A stretch of DNA of 56,852 bases from Pontibacterium sp049599735 (lineage in GTDB: Bacteria; Pseudomonadota; Gammaproteobacteria; Pseudomonadales; Balneatricaceae). The position numbers and the translations under genes were made by a program. The stretch's first letter is position 1. Each line of letters starts with the position of its first letter. Shown piece by piece: positions 43,820 through 52,759 of the stretch. The notes under the pieces were generated by a model. That model ran no database searches. It was not told the DNA's origin and saw only the letters and a list, made by a program, of their open reading frames with translations. Location: positions 1-56,852 of the forward strand of contig JBMYOX010000014.1 in the NCBI GenBank assembly GCA_049599735.1, read 5' to 3'.

Positions 43820-43850
43820 GCTGATTCCCGCGCCGGGCACGGGAATCAGC
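43820..43850 (-). promoter_or_regulatory. Stem-loop between cyclophilin and PEP-mutase-like genes
   Basis: A perfect 11-bp stem (GCTGATTCCCG with its complement) around a 9-nt loop sits about 43 nt upstream of the PEP-mutase-like start and 28 nt past the cyclophilin stop. No T-tract, so attenuation or mRNA stabilisation is as likely as termination. Confidence 0.4.
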
Positions 43851-43878
43851 ACAGTCAAACGTATGACTTTTTATTGCC

Positions 43879-44385
43879 TTAAAGCTCGCCGCAGTCTGCG
43901 ATAGAGCAAGGCTCAGAGGTGCGGCCACTGCCAGAACCTACGTCCTGCAGGGCTTCTACAATATCCTGACCTTCAATCACTTCACCAAATACAACGTGTG
44001 CGCCATCCAGGTGAGGTGTTTTGATAAACGTAATAAAAAACTGAGACCCGTTAGTGTTTGGGCCTGCGTTTGCCATAGACAGCAGGTATTTTTTATCGTG
44101 TTTATGGATGAAGTTCTCGTCTTCGAATTTCTCGCCATAGATAGACTCACCACCCGTACCGTTCTGGCGGGTGAAGTCGCCACCCTGCGCCATAAAACCA
44201 TTGATTACACGGTGAAAAGGAGAACCTTTGTAATGCAGAGGCTTGCCAGATTTGCCAGTGCCCTTTTCGCCTGTGCAAAGTGCTCTGAAGTTTTCAGATG
44301 TTTTAGGTGTGTCATCAAAAAGTTGAAACACAATTCTTCCGGCAATTTCATCACCAATAGCCACATCAAAAAAGACTTTAGACAT
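43879..44385 (-). CDS. Cyclophilin-type peptidyl-prolyl isomerase
   Basis: A 168-residue cytoplasmic cyclophilin. Catalytic Arg59 lies in FHRVINGFMAQGGDF, and FFIT plus the HLDGAHVVFG segment are present; the residue at human Trp121 is His125, predicting low cyclosporin sensitivity. The protein has the divergent-loop insertion (KSGKPLH at 45-51) typical of eukaryotic, especially plant-type, cyclophilins and not of E. coli PpiB. The ATG at 44385 follows AAGGAA. No signal peptide. It is followed by the PEP-mutase-like gene after a stem-loop. Confidence 0.93.
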   Translation of the reverse strand: MSKVFFDVAIGDEIAGRIVFQLFDDTPKTSENFRALCTGEKGTGKSGKPLHYKGSPFHRVINGFMAQGGDFTRQNGTGGESIYGEKFEDENFIHKHDKKYLLSMANAGPNTNGSQFFITFIKTPHLDGAHVVFGEVIEGQDIVEALQDVGSGSGRTSEPCSIADCGEL

Positions 44386-44624
44386 TGTTGTAATTCCTTG
44401 TTTCACACCCTTTAAGGTGCTGTTGAGTAAATATTTCAGGCATTTAATGACAACCGCTAAACGAAGGCAAGCCTTCTTCTATTAATACGCGCTTTCGGCC
44501 GTGTTGCAGGGCGTTGAAACGAATGTGTTTTGTGGTCGCTCAGAGCCAGTCTGGGACGGTGAGACTGTAATAGCGCGCAATCATCGTTATACTGAGTGAA
44601 ACGAGCAGGAGAGTGGACAAACCA

Positions 44625-45017
44625 ATGGCAAGAGTGATGTACCTGATATTAGGGCTGATTTGTCTGCTGGCTGGTTTCATTGGCATCTTCCTGCCCTTAT
44701 TGCCAACCACTCCTTTTGTTTTGCTGGCGGCGTACTGCTTTTCCCGCAGCTCTGAACGTTTGCATCAGAAATTACTCAGCCATCGTATTTTTGGCCCGAT
44801 AGTCGATGAGTGGGAGCAACACGGGGTTATCCCGCTGAAAGTGAAATGTTTTTCGAGCACAATGATGCTGGTGATGGTCAGTTATCCGCTGATCTACCGC
44901 GATTTTTCTCCGTGGTTAAAGATGGCGGTTGTTGCGGTGGTTTTAGTGGCTCTGTTCTATGTCTGGAGCCGTCCATCCAACCCTGTACCGGCTACTGCAG
45001 TTGCAGAATCCGAATAA
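44625..45017 (+). CDS. ybaN: YbaN-family (DUF454) membrane protein
   Basis: A ~130-residue inner-membrane protein of the DUF454/YbaN family, function unknown. Two or three hydrophobic helices are visible (YLILGLICLLAGFIGIFLPL, then two in the C-terminal half); PTTPFVLLAAYCFSRSSER is the family signature. AGGAGA at 44607-44612 precedes both an in-frame GTG at 44613 and the ATG at 44625; the ATG is chosen because the GTG touches the ribosome site. Convergent with the MOSC gene. Confidence 0.85.
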   Translation: MARVMYLILGLICLLAGFIGIFLPLLPTTPFVLLAAYCFSRSSERLHQKLLSHRIFGPIVDEWEQHGVIPLKVKCFSSTMMLVMVSYPLIYRDFSPWLKMAVVAVVLVALFYVWSRPSNPVPATAVAESE

Positions 45018-45051
45018 CAGGGCAGGATGTGATTCTTATTCAAGCCAGCCG

Positions 45052-45906
45052 TTATTCGATAAGCTCGACCACATCATCTAACTGAATAAGACCTTCATTA
45101 CGTGGAATAATATTCTGACCAAAATCCACTTCGTTGTTGCTGTTACGGCGATAAGTGGCAAGGGTTTTCAGCGGCTCAGTGTTTGCAAAACGCTCCAGCG
45201 TATCCGGATGGTAAGTTGTCATCACGCAGCGGGTACAGGGCTTAACCACATCAAAAATGACTTCGCCTATTTTAATCGCACGCCAGTCATCTTCGGCATA
45301 AGGCGTGCAGCCGGAAATAACAATATTCGGGCGGAACTGGCGCATATCAAACTGCTTACCTGCACGCTGGTTCAGGTCATCGAGCGAGGCTTCCGAAATC
45401 AATAACAGCGGATAGCCATCAGCAAATGCAACGGGTTTATCCGGAAAACGTGGCGTGCCGCGCTCCGACTGATCACCAAAATAAAGTAACTGGCACGGCA
45501 CACCGAGTTTAGTGCTGAACCACTCATCAAACTCAATGCCGCAGCACTGCCCATTGACCTCAGTACCCCAAACATTAACCTGCCGGTAGTTCTGGAAGAA
45601 CTCCGGAATACTAACCCGAATACTGTCCCCATCGGGTGCCACGATATACAAACCATCCGGCAAAAGTGCCGTGCGAAAGTGCAACATTTGTGGATATTTA
45701 CGGGCAGAGATAAAGTCACCCGCCGTGTCAGACAGAATAAAACGGCGGTCAAAACTCAGACCGCTGGTTTCAACAAAACTGCGATTCAGCTCTATACCGG
45801 CAGTCGACTTGAGAGGGTACACATGGATGGCGCTGAGGTTGATATCTGACACGTCTTCGGGTTTCCCGTTATGATTATCGTAATAAGATAAGTGGTTGCT
45901 GATCAT
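45052..45906 (-). CDS. MOSC-domain protein (YcbX-like, no ferredoxin domain)
   Basis: A 284-residue protein with an N-terminal beta-barrel (SAIHVYPLKSTAGIELNRS) and a MOSC domain whose conserved Cys lies in PCTRCVMTTYHPDTLE. MOSC proteins handle sulfur or molybdenum cofactor substrates; the E. coli relative YcbX detoxifies N-hydroxylated bases but has an added 2Fe-2S ferredoxin domain, absent here. It ends at FGQNIIPRNEGLIQLDDVVELIE, a natural domain end, so it is not obviously truncated. No clear ribosome site precedes the ATG. Confidence 0.85.
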   Translation of the reverse strand: MISNHLSYYDNHNGKPEDVSDINLSAIHVYPLKSTAGIELNRSFVETSGLSFDRRFILSDTAGDFISARKYPQMLHFRTALLPDGLYIVAPDGDSIRVSIPEFFQNYRQVNVWGTEVNGQCCGIEFDEWFSTKLGVPCQLLYFGDQSERGTPRFPDKPVAFADGYPLLLISEASLDDLNQRAGKQFDMRQFRPNIVISGCTPYAEDDWRAIKIGEVIFDVVKPCTRCVMTTYHPDTLERFANTEPLKTLATYRRNSNNEVDFGQNIIPRNEGLIQLDDVVELIE

Positions 45907-46029
45907 AACAAGGCAGTGACAAAACGTCTTGTTTGTCGATAGCTAACCTTAGTATCCCCATTTTTTTCTATAAAAAACAAAAAGAAATAATGACCCGGAA
46001 AGCTTTTCTGCAGTAGCATGACATTGCGT

Positions 46030-46042
46030 GGCCATGATGGCC
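46030..46042 (+). promoter_or_regulatory. Palindrome upstream of cas1
   Basis: GGCCAT and ATGGCC around a central G make a 13-nt palindrome about 50 nt before the cas1 start. It could be an operator for cas expression; no regulator is identified. Confidence 0.25.
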
Positions 46043-46091
46043 CGGAACAGGGACGACTGTTTAGCACCTTCTTTTTGTATGGATACAAAAC

Positions 46092-47069
46092 ATGGATGAT
46101 CTCTCCCCCTCTGACCTGAAGTCAGTGCTGCATTCTAAACGTGCCAATATTTATTACCTGCAATATTGCCGTATTTTAGTTAATGGTGGTCGTGTTGAAT
46201 ATGTGACGGATGAAGGCGGACAGTCACTTTACTGGAACATACCAATCGCTAATACAACCAGTATTTTGCTGGGTACGGGCACCTCTGTGACACAAGCTGC
46301 AATGCGTGAACTGGCTAAGGCCGGTGTGCTGGTGGGCTTTTGCGGGGGTGGAGGTACGCCACTTTTTGCAGCCAATGAGGTACAGGTAGACGTTTCCTGG
46401 TTGTTACCCCAAAGCGAGTACCGCCCCACTGAATACCTGCAGCAATGGGTATCTTTCTGGTTTGATGACCGTAAGCGGCTGGATGCAGCAATTGCCTTCC
46501 AGAAAATTCGTTTAGCCCAAATCGAAAAGCACTGGCTAAAGCTGGCAACGGGTAAAGACGAGCTTTTTTCTATCAATGCCGATCACTTACATTCTCTTCT
46601 TGAACACACCCTCCAGTCTTTGGCTGTCTGTCAAACCAGCACGGATGTGCTGGCTCAGGAAGCCATACTTACTAAAGCCTTGTATAAACTGGCCTGCAAT
46701 GCGGTGAGTTATGGTGACTTTACACGCTCTAAGCGGGGTGGCGGTATTGATATAGCCAACCGGTTTTTAGATCACGGTAATTATCTGTCTTATGGTTTAG
46801 GCGCAACGGCTACCTGGGTTTTAGGTATTCCGCACGGGCTGGCTGTACTGCATGGCAAAACCCGGCGGGGCGGGCTGGTGTTTGATGTTGCCGATTTAGT
46901 GAAAGATGCGCTGGTTTTACCGCAGGCATTTTTAGCCGCAATGGCTGGTGAAGATGAGCAGGAATTTCGTCAGCGATGTATTGATGGCTTTCGCAAACAT
47001 GACGCACTGGATTTGATGATCGATAGCCTGAAGTTTGTTGCCGAGACACAAAGTGATATTAATCGATGA
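46092..47069 (+). CDS. cas1: Cas1 integrase, type I-F
   Basis: The 325-residue spacer-integration endonuclease. The I-F metal-binding residues line up with those of Pseudomonas aeruginosa: Glu190, His254, Asp265 and Asp268 (in LAQEAILT, LHGKTRRG and FDVADLV). It works with the Cas2 part of the next gene's product to insert spacers at the leader end. ATG at 46092; it overlaps the next gene by 4 nt (ATGA). First gene of the complete I-F operon. Confidence 0.97.
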   Translation: MDDLSPSDLKSVLHSKRANIYYLQYCRILVNGGRVEYVTDEGGQSLYWNIPIANTTSILLGTGTSVTQAAMRELAKAGVLVGFCGGGGTPLFAANEVQVDVSWLLPQSEYRPTEYLQQWVSFWFDDRKRLDAAIAFQKIRLAQIEKHWLKLATGKDELFSINADHLHSLLEHTLQSLAVCQTSTDVLAQEAILTKALYKLACNAVSYGDFTRSKRGGGIDIANRFLDHGNYLSYGLGATATWVLGIPHGLAVLHGKTRRGGLVFDVADLVKDALVLPQAFLAAMAGEDEQEFRQRCIDGFRKHDALDLMIDSLKFVAETQSDINR

Positions 47070-50000
47070 ATATCTTACTGATTTCCCAATGCAATAAACG
47101 TGCATTACCTGAGACTCGCCGTATTTTGGATCAGTTTGGCGAGCGGCGCGGAGACCGGGTATGGCAAACCGCGATTACTCAGCAAGGCATGGAAACCTTG
47201 CGTAAAATGCTCAAAAAAACTGCACGCCGTAACACTGCGGTGGCTTGCCACTGGATCAGGAGTAAAGATCACAGTGAGCTAATCTGGGTGGTTGGTAATG
47301 CCCGTAAATTTAATGAAAATGGTGCAGTGCCAACTAACACAACCCAGCGCGATGTTTTACGTTCAGCCGATGAAAATGGTTGGCATAGCGTAGAAGCCAT
47401 ATCGCTATTATCGGGCATTGCAGGGCTTTTTCATGATTTTGGTAAAGCCAATACGCTGTTTCAGAAAAAACTAAGACCCAAAGCAAAGCTCTTTTCCGAA
47501 CCGTACCGGCATGAATGGGTATCACTGCGCCTGTTTCAGGCATTTGTCGGGTCGGATGATGATCATAGCTGGGTACAAAGGCTGGCAACCGTTTCACCGG
47601 ATCAGGAAGCGGAAGTGCTGGCACGTTTAATCAAAGACAGCCCGAAAGGTGCGCCCAATCCCTTTTGCAAAATGCCGCCACTGGCGCGGGTTGTTGGCTG
47701 GTTAATTGTTTCCCATCACCGTTTACCCAAGTACACAGACGGTGCCGGTACAGAGCCAAAAATCGATAGAATTAAGGACTGGCTAACACATTCTAAAATA
47801 CTTAAAGCCTCCTGGAACTCGCCCCAATGTACTTATGATACCTGGAAGCCGGAGCACTGGCAGAAGGTTTGGGAATTTCCGCAGGGCACCCCTGTACGCA
47901 GTGTTATCTGGTGTTCAAAAGCAAAAAGTTTGGCAAAACGTGCGCTAAAGTTGCCACAGTTTATCGATACCGACTGGCTTCAGGATAGGTTCACCGCTCA
48001 TTTGGCACGTTTAACCCTGATGCTGGCAGACCATTGTTATTCTGCATCGCAGGCCACCACTGGCTGGCAGGATAAAAAATATAAAGCCTATGCCAATACC
48101 GACCGCAAAACGCGGGCTTTAAAGCAAAAGCTTGATGAGCATAATATTGGTGTTGGTCATAACGCCGTGTTATTGAGTAAAAGCCTGCCTAAGATCCGCC
48201 AGACCCTACCCGCTATTACACGTCACAAAGGTTTTAAGCAGCGCAGCAAAGATAAAAATTATCGCTGGCAGGATCAGAGTTATGACTTAGCGCGTGCCAT
48301 TAGTGATCGCTCCCAAAAGCAGGGTTTTTTTGGTGTCAATATGGCATCAACCGGCAAAGGCAAAACCTTTGCTAATGCCCGGATTATGTACGGCCTGGCA
48401 GATGAAAAACTGGGTTGCCGGTTCAGCGTAGCGTTAGGCCTGCGTACCTTAACCCTGCAAACCGGTGATGCATTGCAGGAGCGCCTGCATTTGAGCAGTG
48501 ACGACCTGGCTGTTTTAATCGGCTCGGCGGCTGTGCGTGATTTACACCGTTTGCGGCAAGCTCCTGCCGACAATAATAAAAGTTCACTCGCTGAGAGGAG
48601 CTTGGCAGATGCCGGTTCAGAGTCGGCAGAAAGCCTGTTTGCAGAGCATCAGTATGTACGGTATGACGGCAGCCTGGATGACGGGCGCTTAAGTCGCTGG
48701 CTGAAGCAGTCCCCCAAACTGCATCAGCTACTCAGTGCGCCGGTACTGGTTAGCACGATAGACCACCTGATTCCTGCAACGGAAGGTGAGCGTGGGGGTA
48801 AACAAATCGCCCCTATGTTGCGGTTACTTACTTCAGATTTGGTGCTGGATGAACCGGATGACTTTGGGCTTGACGATCTGCCAGCTTTATCACGGTTAGT
48901 GAACTGGGCCGGTATGTTAGGTACACGCATACTATTATCGTCGGCCACCTTACCCCCTGCCTTAATTCATGCGTTGTTTGATGCTTATCGGGCCGGGCGT
49001 GAAAGTTTTAATAGTGTCTGTGGAGAACCGGGTCGCACAACTAATATTTGTTGTGCCTGGTTTGATGAAAATGGTGTTGCACAGCAAGATCATGCCGAAC
49101 TACAAAGCTTTCAGCAGAGCCATAAGGATTTTGTTGAAAAACGTATCAGCAAACTGTCAAAAGAAAGTGCCTTAAGGTGTGCGGCATTGTGGGATGTACA
49201 CGTCGAAAGCACCCAGTCTGAGGATGTGGTCACCGGAATGTCCGATGCCATTCGGGCGGCTATTTTTGAGTTGCATCAGCACCACCATCAAACCCATGAG
49301 GCAACACAAAAACAACTGTCGATAGGTTTGGTACGTATGGCAAACATCACACCGATGATTGCCATCGTAAAGGCTGCGTTGGCCCGGTCATCACCGGAAA
49401 ACTGCCGCATACACTTCTGTGTTTATCATAGCCAGCATCCCCTGATGGTACGTTCCGATATGGAAGCTGCGCTTGATGCGGCTTTGTCACGGCACGATCC
49501 TGATGCGCTTTGGTGTGTACCCGCAATTAAAAATGCACTGGAAAGTTGTCCGGAAAAAAATCAGATTTTCATTGTCTTTGCCACGCCAGTCGCGGAGGTG
49601 GGGCGAGACCATGATTATGACTGGGCCATCGCTGAGCCCAGCTCTATGCGTTCTATTATTCAGTTGGCGGGCCGTATTCAACGCCACCGGCAGCAAGCCC
49701 CTCAAACGCCTAACCTTCTGCTGCTTAGTAAAAATTACAAAGCATTAAAAGCAGAGCCTGTCGCTTTTGTGCACCCCGGTTTTGAAAATACAACCTATAA
49801 GCTGAAAAGCCATAACCTGCATGAAATATTGACCACAGATCAGTATCAATACATCAGTGCCATACCGCGTATACAGGCACGTGCTGATTTAAACGCGGAG
49901 GGCAATCTGGTGGATCTGGAGCATGCACACCTAACGGGCAAATTGTTTGGTGGCAATAGTGATAAGCCGTTCTATGCGGCGCTCTGGTGGGCAGAAAACG

Positions 50001-50356
50001 TAACCTGGTCAGCCGAGATGCAGCGGCATGATCGTTTCAGGGAATCTTCACCAGATGAAGAATTTGTGCTGCTTTATAAAGAAGAAGGAGAACCGGCTCA
50101 GTTTAACTTTGTGGATAGCTGGGGTGAGTTAAACCCGGTAGAGAAAAGCCGCTTTCAGCGGGTGGACTTAACCCTGGGTGAGCGTGTTCAACCCTGGTTG
50201 CAGCAAAGTGCGGAGACGCTGATAGAAACCTTAGCGGATACGTTTGATAAGGAATTAGAAGATGCCAGTAAAACGTTTGCTGTAGTTCGGTTGAGAGAGC
50301 AAAAAGGCTGCTGGTGGTATCACGAAGTTTTGGGAATTTTCAGGGATTATGAATAA
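47066..50356 (+). CDS. cas3: Cas2-Cas3 fusion nuclease-helicase, type I-F
   Basis: A 1096-residue fusion unique to subtype I-F. Residues ~1-95 are a Cas2-like domain (MNILLISQCNKRALPETRRI). The HD nuclease starts with His123/Asp124 in LFHDFGKAN and His149. The SF2 helicase has Walker A STGKGKT at 428-434 and the Walker B variant DEPDD at 595-599. It degrades target DNA recruited by the Csy complex and, through the Cas2 part, joins Cas1 in adaptation. All nuclease and ATPase residues are intact. Confidence 0.96.
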   Translation: MNILLISQCNKRALPETRRILDQFGERRGDRVWQTAITQQGMETLRKMLKKTARRNTAVACHWIRSKDHSELIWVVGNARKFNENGAVPTNTTQRDVLRSADENGWHSVEAISLLSGIAGLFHDFGKANTLFQKKLRPKAKLFSEPYRHEWVSLRLFQAFVGSDDDHSWVQRLATVSPDQEAEVLARLIKDSPKGAPNPFCKMPPLARVVGWLIVSHHRLPKYTDGAGTEPKIDRIKDWLTHSKILKASWNSPQCTYDTWKPEHWQKVWEFPQGTPVRSVIWCSKAKSLAKRALKLPQFIDTDWLQDRFTAHLARLTLMLADHCYSASQATTGWQDKKYKAYANTDRKTRALKQKLDEHNIGVGHNAVLLSKSLPKIRQTLPAITRHKGFKQRSKDKNYRWQDQSYDLARAISDRSQKQGFFGVNMASTGKGKTFANARIMYGLADEKLGCRFSVALGLRTLTLQTGDALQERLHLSSDDLAVLIGSAAVRDLHRLRQAPADNNKSSLAERSLADAGSESAESLFAEHQYVRYDGSLDDGRLSRWLKQSPKLHQLLSAPVLVSTIDHLIPATEGERGGKQIAPMLRLLTSDLVLDEPDDFGLDDLPALSRLVNWAGMLGTRILLSSATLPPALIHALFDAYRAGRESFNSVCGEPGRTTNICCAWFDENGVAQQDHAELQSFQQSHKDFVEKRISKLSKESALRCAALWDVHVESTQSEDVVTGMSDAIRAAIFELHQHHHQTHEATQKQLSIGLVRMANITPMIAIVKAALARSSPENCRIHFCVYHSQHPLMVRSDMEAALDAALSRHDPDALWCVPAIKNALESCPEKNQIFIVFATPVAEVGRDHDYDWAIAEPSSMRSIIQLAGRIQRHRQQAPQTPNLLLLSKNYKALKAEPVAFVHPGFENTTYKLKSHNLHEILTTDQYQYISAIPRIQARADLNAEGNLVDLEHAHLTGKLFGGNSDKPFYAALWWAENVTWSAEMQRHDRFRESSPDEEFVLLYKEEGEPAQFNFVDSWGELNPVEKSRFQRVDLTLGERVQPWLQQSAETLIETLADTFDKELEDASKTFAVVRLREQKGCWWYHEVLGIFRDYE

Positions 50357-50368
50357 TCAGGAACGACT

Positions 50369-51766
50369 ATGACTGTCTATAAAAATCCACTTACAGAACA
50401 AGTTGCCTGTTTTATCGAGCGCAATGCTAATACCGCACTAAAGCCCTATTTCGACAAAATAGGCAAATGGGAAACAGAGCTTGTTGCAACAGAAAAGCTG
50501 ATATTGGCGGGCAAAGAAGCAGATAAAAATCAAAAGAAAAAAGATAAATTACAGGCTGATATCAAGGGGAATCTGGCGATCACCAGGCCTATTCGTCACA
50601 GTGAAATATACGAGTGGCTGGCGAAAAGGGTTGGTGTCGCGTCACAGCTTTATTTAGCGACACACCCTAATAAATTTACACATGCCTCAACAGACACCAA
50701 GACATTCAGTGCCTGTTTTGGGGGAGAGGGTGGCTATGTAATGAGTGACATCTGCCTGCTTAACAGCCAGTCAGTTACTACATTAAGCCTTGATATTGAT
50801 GGAAACGCCGCGGCACTGGATATAGGGAAATTTTTATTTTCCAGGTTGGGCAATAAGCGACTGATCGACTTTGTTGATGAAAATGATCTTAGCGTATTAC
50901 GTGAATTTTCCAATTCTGAAAGCGAAGTGCAGGCATGGTATGACGACCTTAAAAAAATTCATGTTAAAAGGCCGCTAAGCTCCCATAAACTCGCCAAACA
51001 ACTGTATTTTCCAGTCGGTGAGGGTGAATATCACGTACTCAGCCCCTTATATGCCTCATCGTTGTATCAGGCGATTCATACACGTATTAGTGATTCACGC
51101 TTTTCAAACAGCGCAAAAGCCGCCCGAAAGGCAAAGCGTGAAAAGCATTATTCAACCCATATCACCACCGACTACCTTAACGTTGCAGTCCAGACTTTTG
51201 GTGGCACTAAGCCACAAAATATTTCTCTGTTAAACAGTGGTCGTGGTGGTAAGGCACACCTGTTCAGTTGCCAACCTCCTGCATGGCAAAGCAGTAAAAA
51301 GCCCCCAAGCAGTCATCGTAATGGGTTTTGGCGCGAGTATGAGCGCCGTTCCTGGCGGGTTGTTCGGTCTTTAAAGGCCTATCTTGAATCAGTTTCTCAG
51401 CGAACCAGCACCCTGGCGCGCCGCGATAAACGGGCTGAATATATAGAAGAGCTGATCTCATTGCTTTTACAGTATGCCGCCGAAATTCAAAGCCTGTCAG
51501 ATCATATCGGCTGGAGTGAACACAGCAAATTATCACAGGCTGAACAGCTCTGGCTTGACCCTTACCGGCAGGATGAAGCATTTCAGAATCAGCGGGAAGC
51601 TAAAGATTGGCAGCAGGAAATTGCCAATCAATTTGCACGCTGGCTTAACCATAAGCTTAGTAGCGACACCCTCGTATTTTCGGATGCGGAATATCTGGAA
51701 TGGTCTTCCACCGTAACTAAAAAACTGGCCCTGTTAAAAGATGACCTGGAGATGATGGCACCATGA
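50369..51766 (+). CDS. csy1: Csy1 (Cas8f), large subunit of the I-F complex
   Basis: A 465-residue Cas8f-type protein, somewhat longer than the P. aeruginosa version. In the Csy complex it recognises the PAM and starts DNA unwinding with Csy2. Family-typical features are a long Lys-rich helical N-terminus and the later FGGTKPQNISLLNSGRGGKAHL segment, which is a Cas8f hallmark. AGGA precedes the ATG; the stop overlaps csy2 by 4 nt (ATGA). Confidence 0.94.
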   Translation: MTVYKNPLTEQVACFIERNANTALKPYFDKIGKWETELVATEKLILAGKEADKNQKKKDKLQADIKGNLAITRPIRHSEIYEWLAKRVGVASQLYLATHPNKFTHASTDTKTFSACFGGEGGYVMSDICLLNSQSVTTLSLDIDGNAAALDIGKFLFSRLGNKRLIDFVDENDLSVLREFSNSESEVQAWYDDLKKIHVKRPLSSHKLAKQLYFPVGEGEYHVLSPLYASSLYQAIHTRISDSRFSNSAKAARKAKREKHYSTHITTDYLNVAVQTFGGTKPQNISLLNSGRGGKAHLFSCQPPAWQSSKKPPSSHRNGFWREYERRSWRVVRSLKAYLESVSQRTSTLARRDKRAEYIEELISLLLQYAAEIQSLSDHIGWSEHSKLSQAEQLWLDPYRQDEAFQNQREAKDWQQEIANQFARWLNHKLSSDTLVFSDAEYLEWSSTVTKKLALLKDDLEMMAP

Positions 51767-52758
51767 AATCATTAATTCTGCTTAAAAATCTGACGGTAGA
51801 AAATGCCAATGCAATAGCCGGGTTTACCTGGGGCTTTCCCGCTATTTCAAACTTTCTGGGTTTTACCCATGCGTTGTCACGTAAGTTAAATGAGCAGCAG
51901 GGACTATCACTGGGTGGCTGTGCAGTAATCTGCCATCAACACAATGTGCAGGCTCACCAGCCTGCCGGTTGGGGTGATTATGTATTTTCACTTACCCGTA
52001 ATCCGTTGACAAAAAAATTAAAGTCGCCACCTTTTGTTGAGGAAGCGCGAATGCACCTGAATATCTCATTGCTAATTGAGTGCGATTTTACGGCGTTTGA
52101 TCTGGATTTTGAGACAGGCACAGAAGAGCAGGATGAGTTGCTGTTTAAGCGCTGGATAACAGAGAAAGTATATACCCAGCGTTTGGCGGGTGGAACAATC
52201 ACCAATATTGGCTCTATTGAATATCTGTCGTTACCTGAAGACGGTGAGGCGCAACATAAAGAACAGCGTAAGCTCTTATTGCGTTTATTGCCGGGCTTTG
52301 TGCTGGTGGATCGGCAAGATTTGTTGCAATCACACCATCAGCAGCGCCTGGCAGATCAGCCGGACGCTGAGCTGCTCGACTCCTGGCTGGACTTTATTGC
52401 TTTGAAATACCAAGTCAGCCCGGATGATATTCAGCAATCACCCGCACCGACAGAAGGTGAAAAAGCCACCTGGCAGCGTATTCCCAAACCCGCTTCAGGC
52501 TGGCTGGTACCTATTACCACAGGGTACCAGGCGATTTCACCGCTCTATGAAAAGGGCAGGGTAGCACGAACACGTGATGCCTCTGTGCCGTTCAGGTTTG
52601 TAGAGTCTGTTCACAGTATCGGGCAGTGGATTAGCCCGCACCGTATAAGCCGTCTTGATTCTATTATCTGGCAATACCAGCACAACGATGACAGCTACCT
52701 CTGTCAGAACAATTATTCATCGACCTTATCAGAAACTACTAACAGTGAGAGTAACTAA
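51763..52758 (+). CDS. csy2: Csy2 (Cas5f)
   Basis: A 331-residue Cas5f protein that caps the 5' handle of the crRNA and pairs with Csy1. The N-terminal LILLKNLTVENANAIAGFTW and the GFPAISNFLGFTHALSRK stretch match Csy2; the C-terminal region includes PFRFVESVHSIGQWISPHRI. Normal length for the family. Overlaps csy1 and lies one base before the csy3 start. Confidence 0.94.
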   Translation: MKSLILLKNLTVENANAIAGFTWGFPAISNFLGFTHALSRKLNEQQGLSLGGCAVICHQHNVQAHQPAGWGDYVFSLTRNPLTKKLKSPPFVEEARMHLNISLLIECDFTAFDLDFETGTEEQDELLFKRWITEKVYTQRLAGGTITNIGSIEYLSLPEDGEAQHKEQRKLLLRLLPGFVLVDRQDLLQSHHQQRLADQPDAELLDSWLDFIALKYQVSPDDIQQSPAPTEGEKATWQRIPKPASGWLVPITTGYQAISPLYEKGRVARTRDASVPFRFVESVHSIGQWISPHRISRLDSIIWQYQHNDDSYLCQNNYSSTLSETTNSESN

Positions 52759-52759
52759 C

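Noticed and set aside
45903..46088. A 60-codon minus-strand frame upstream of cas1
   Set aside because: No ribosome site or recognisable domain; it covers the cas1 promoter region.
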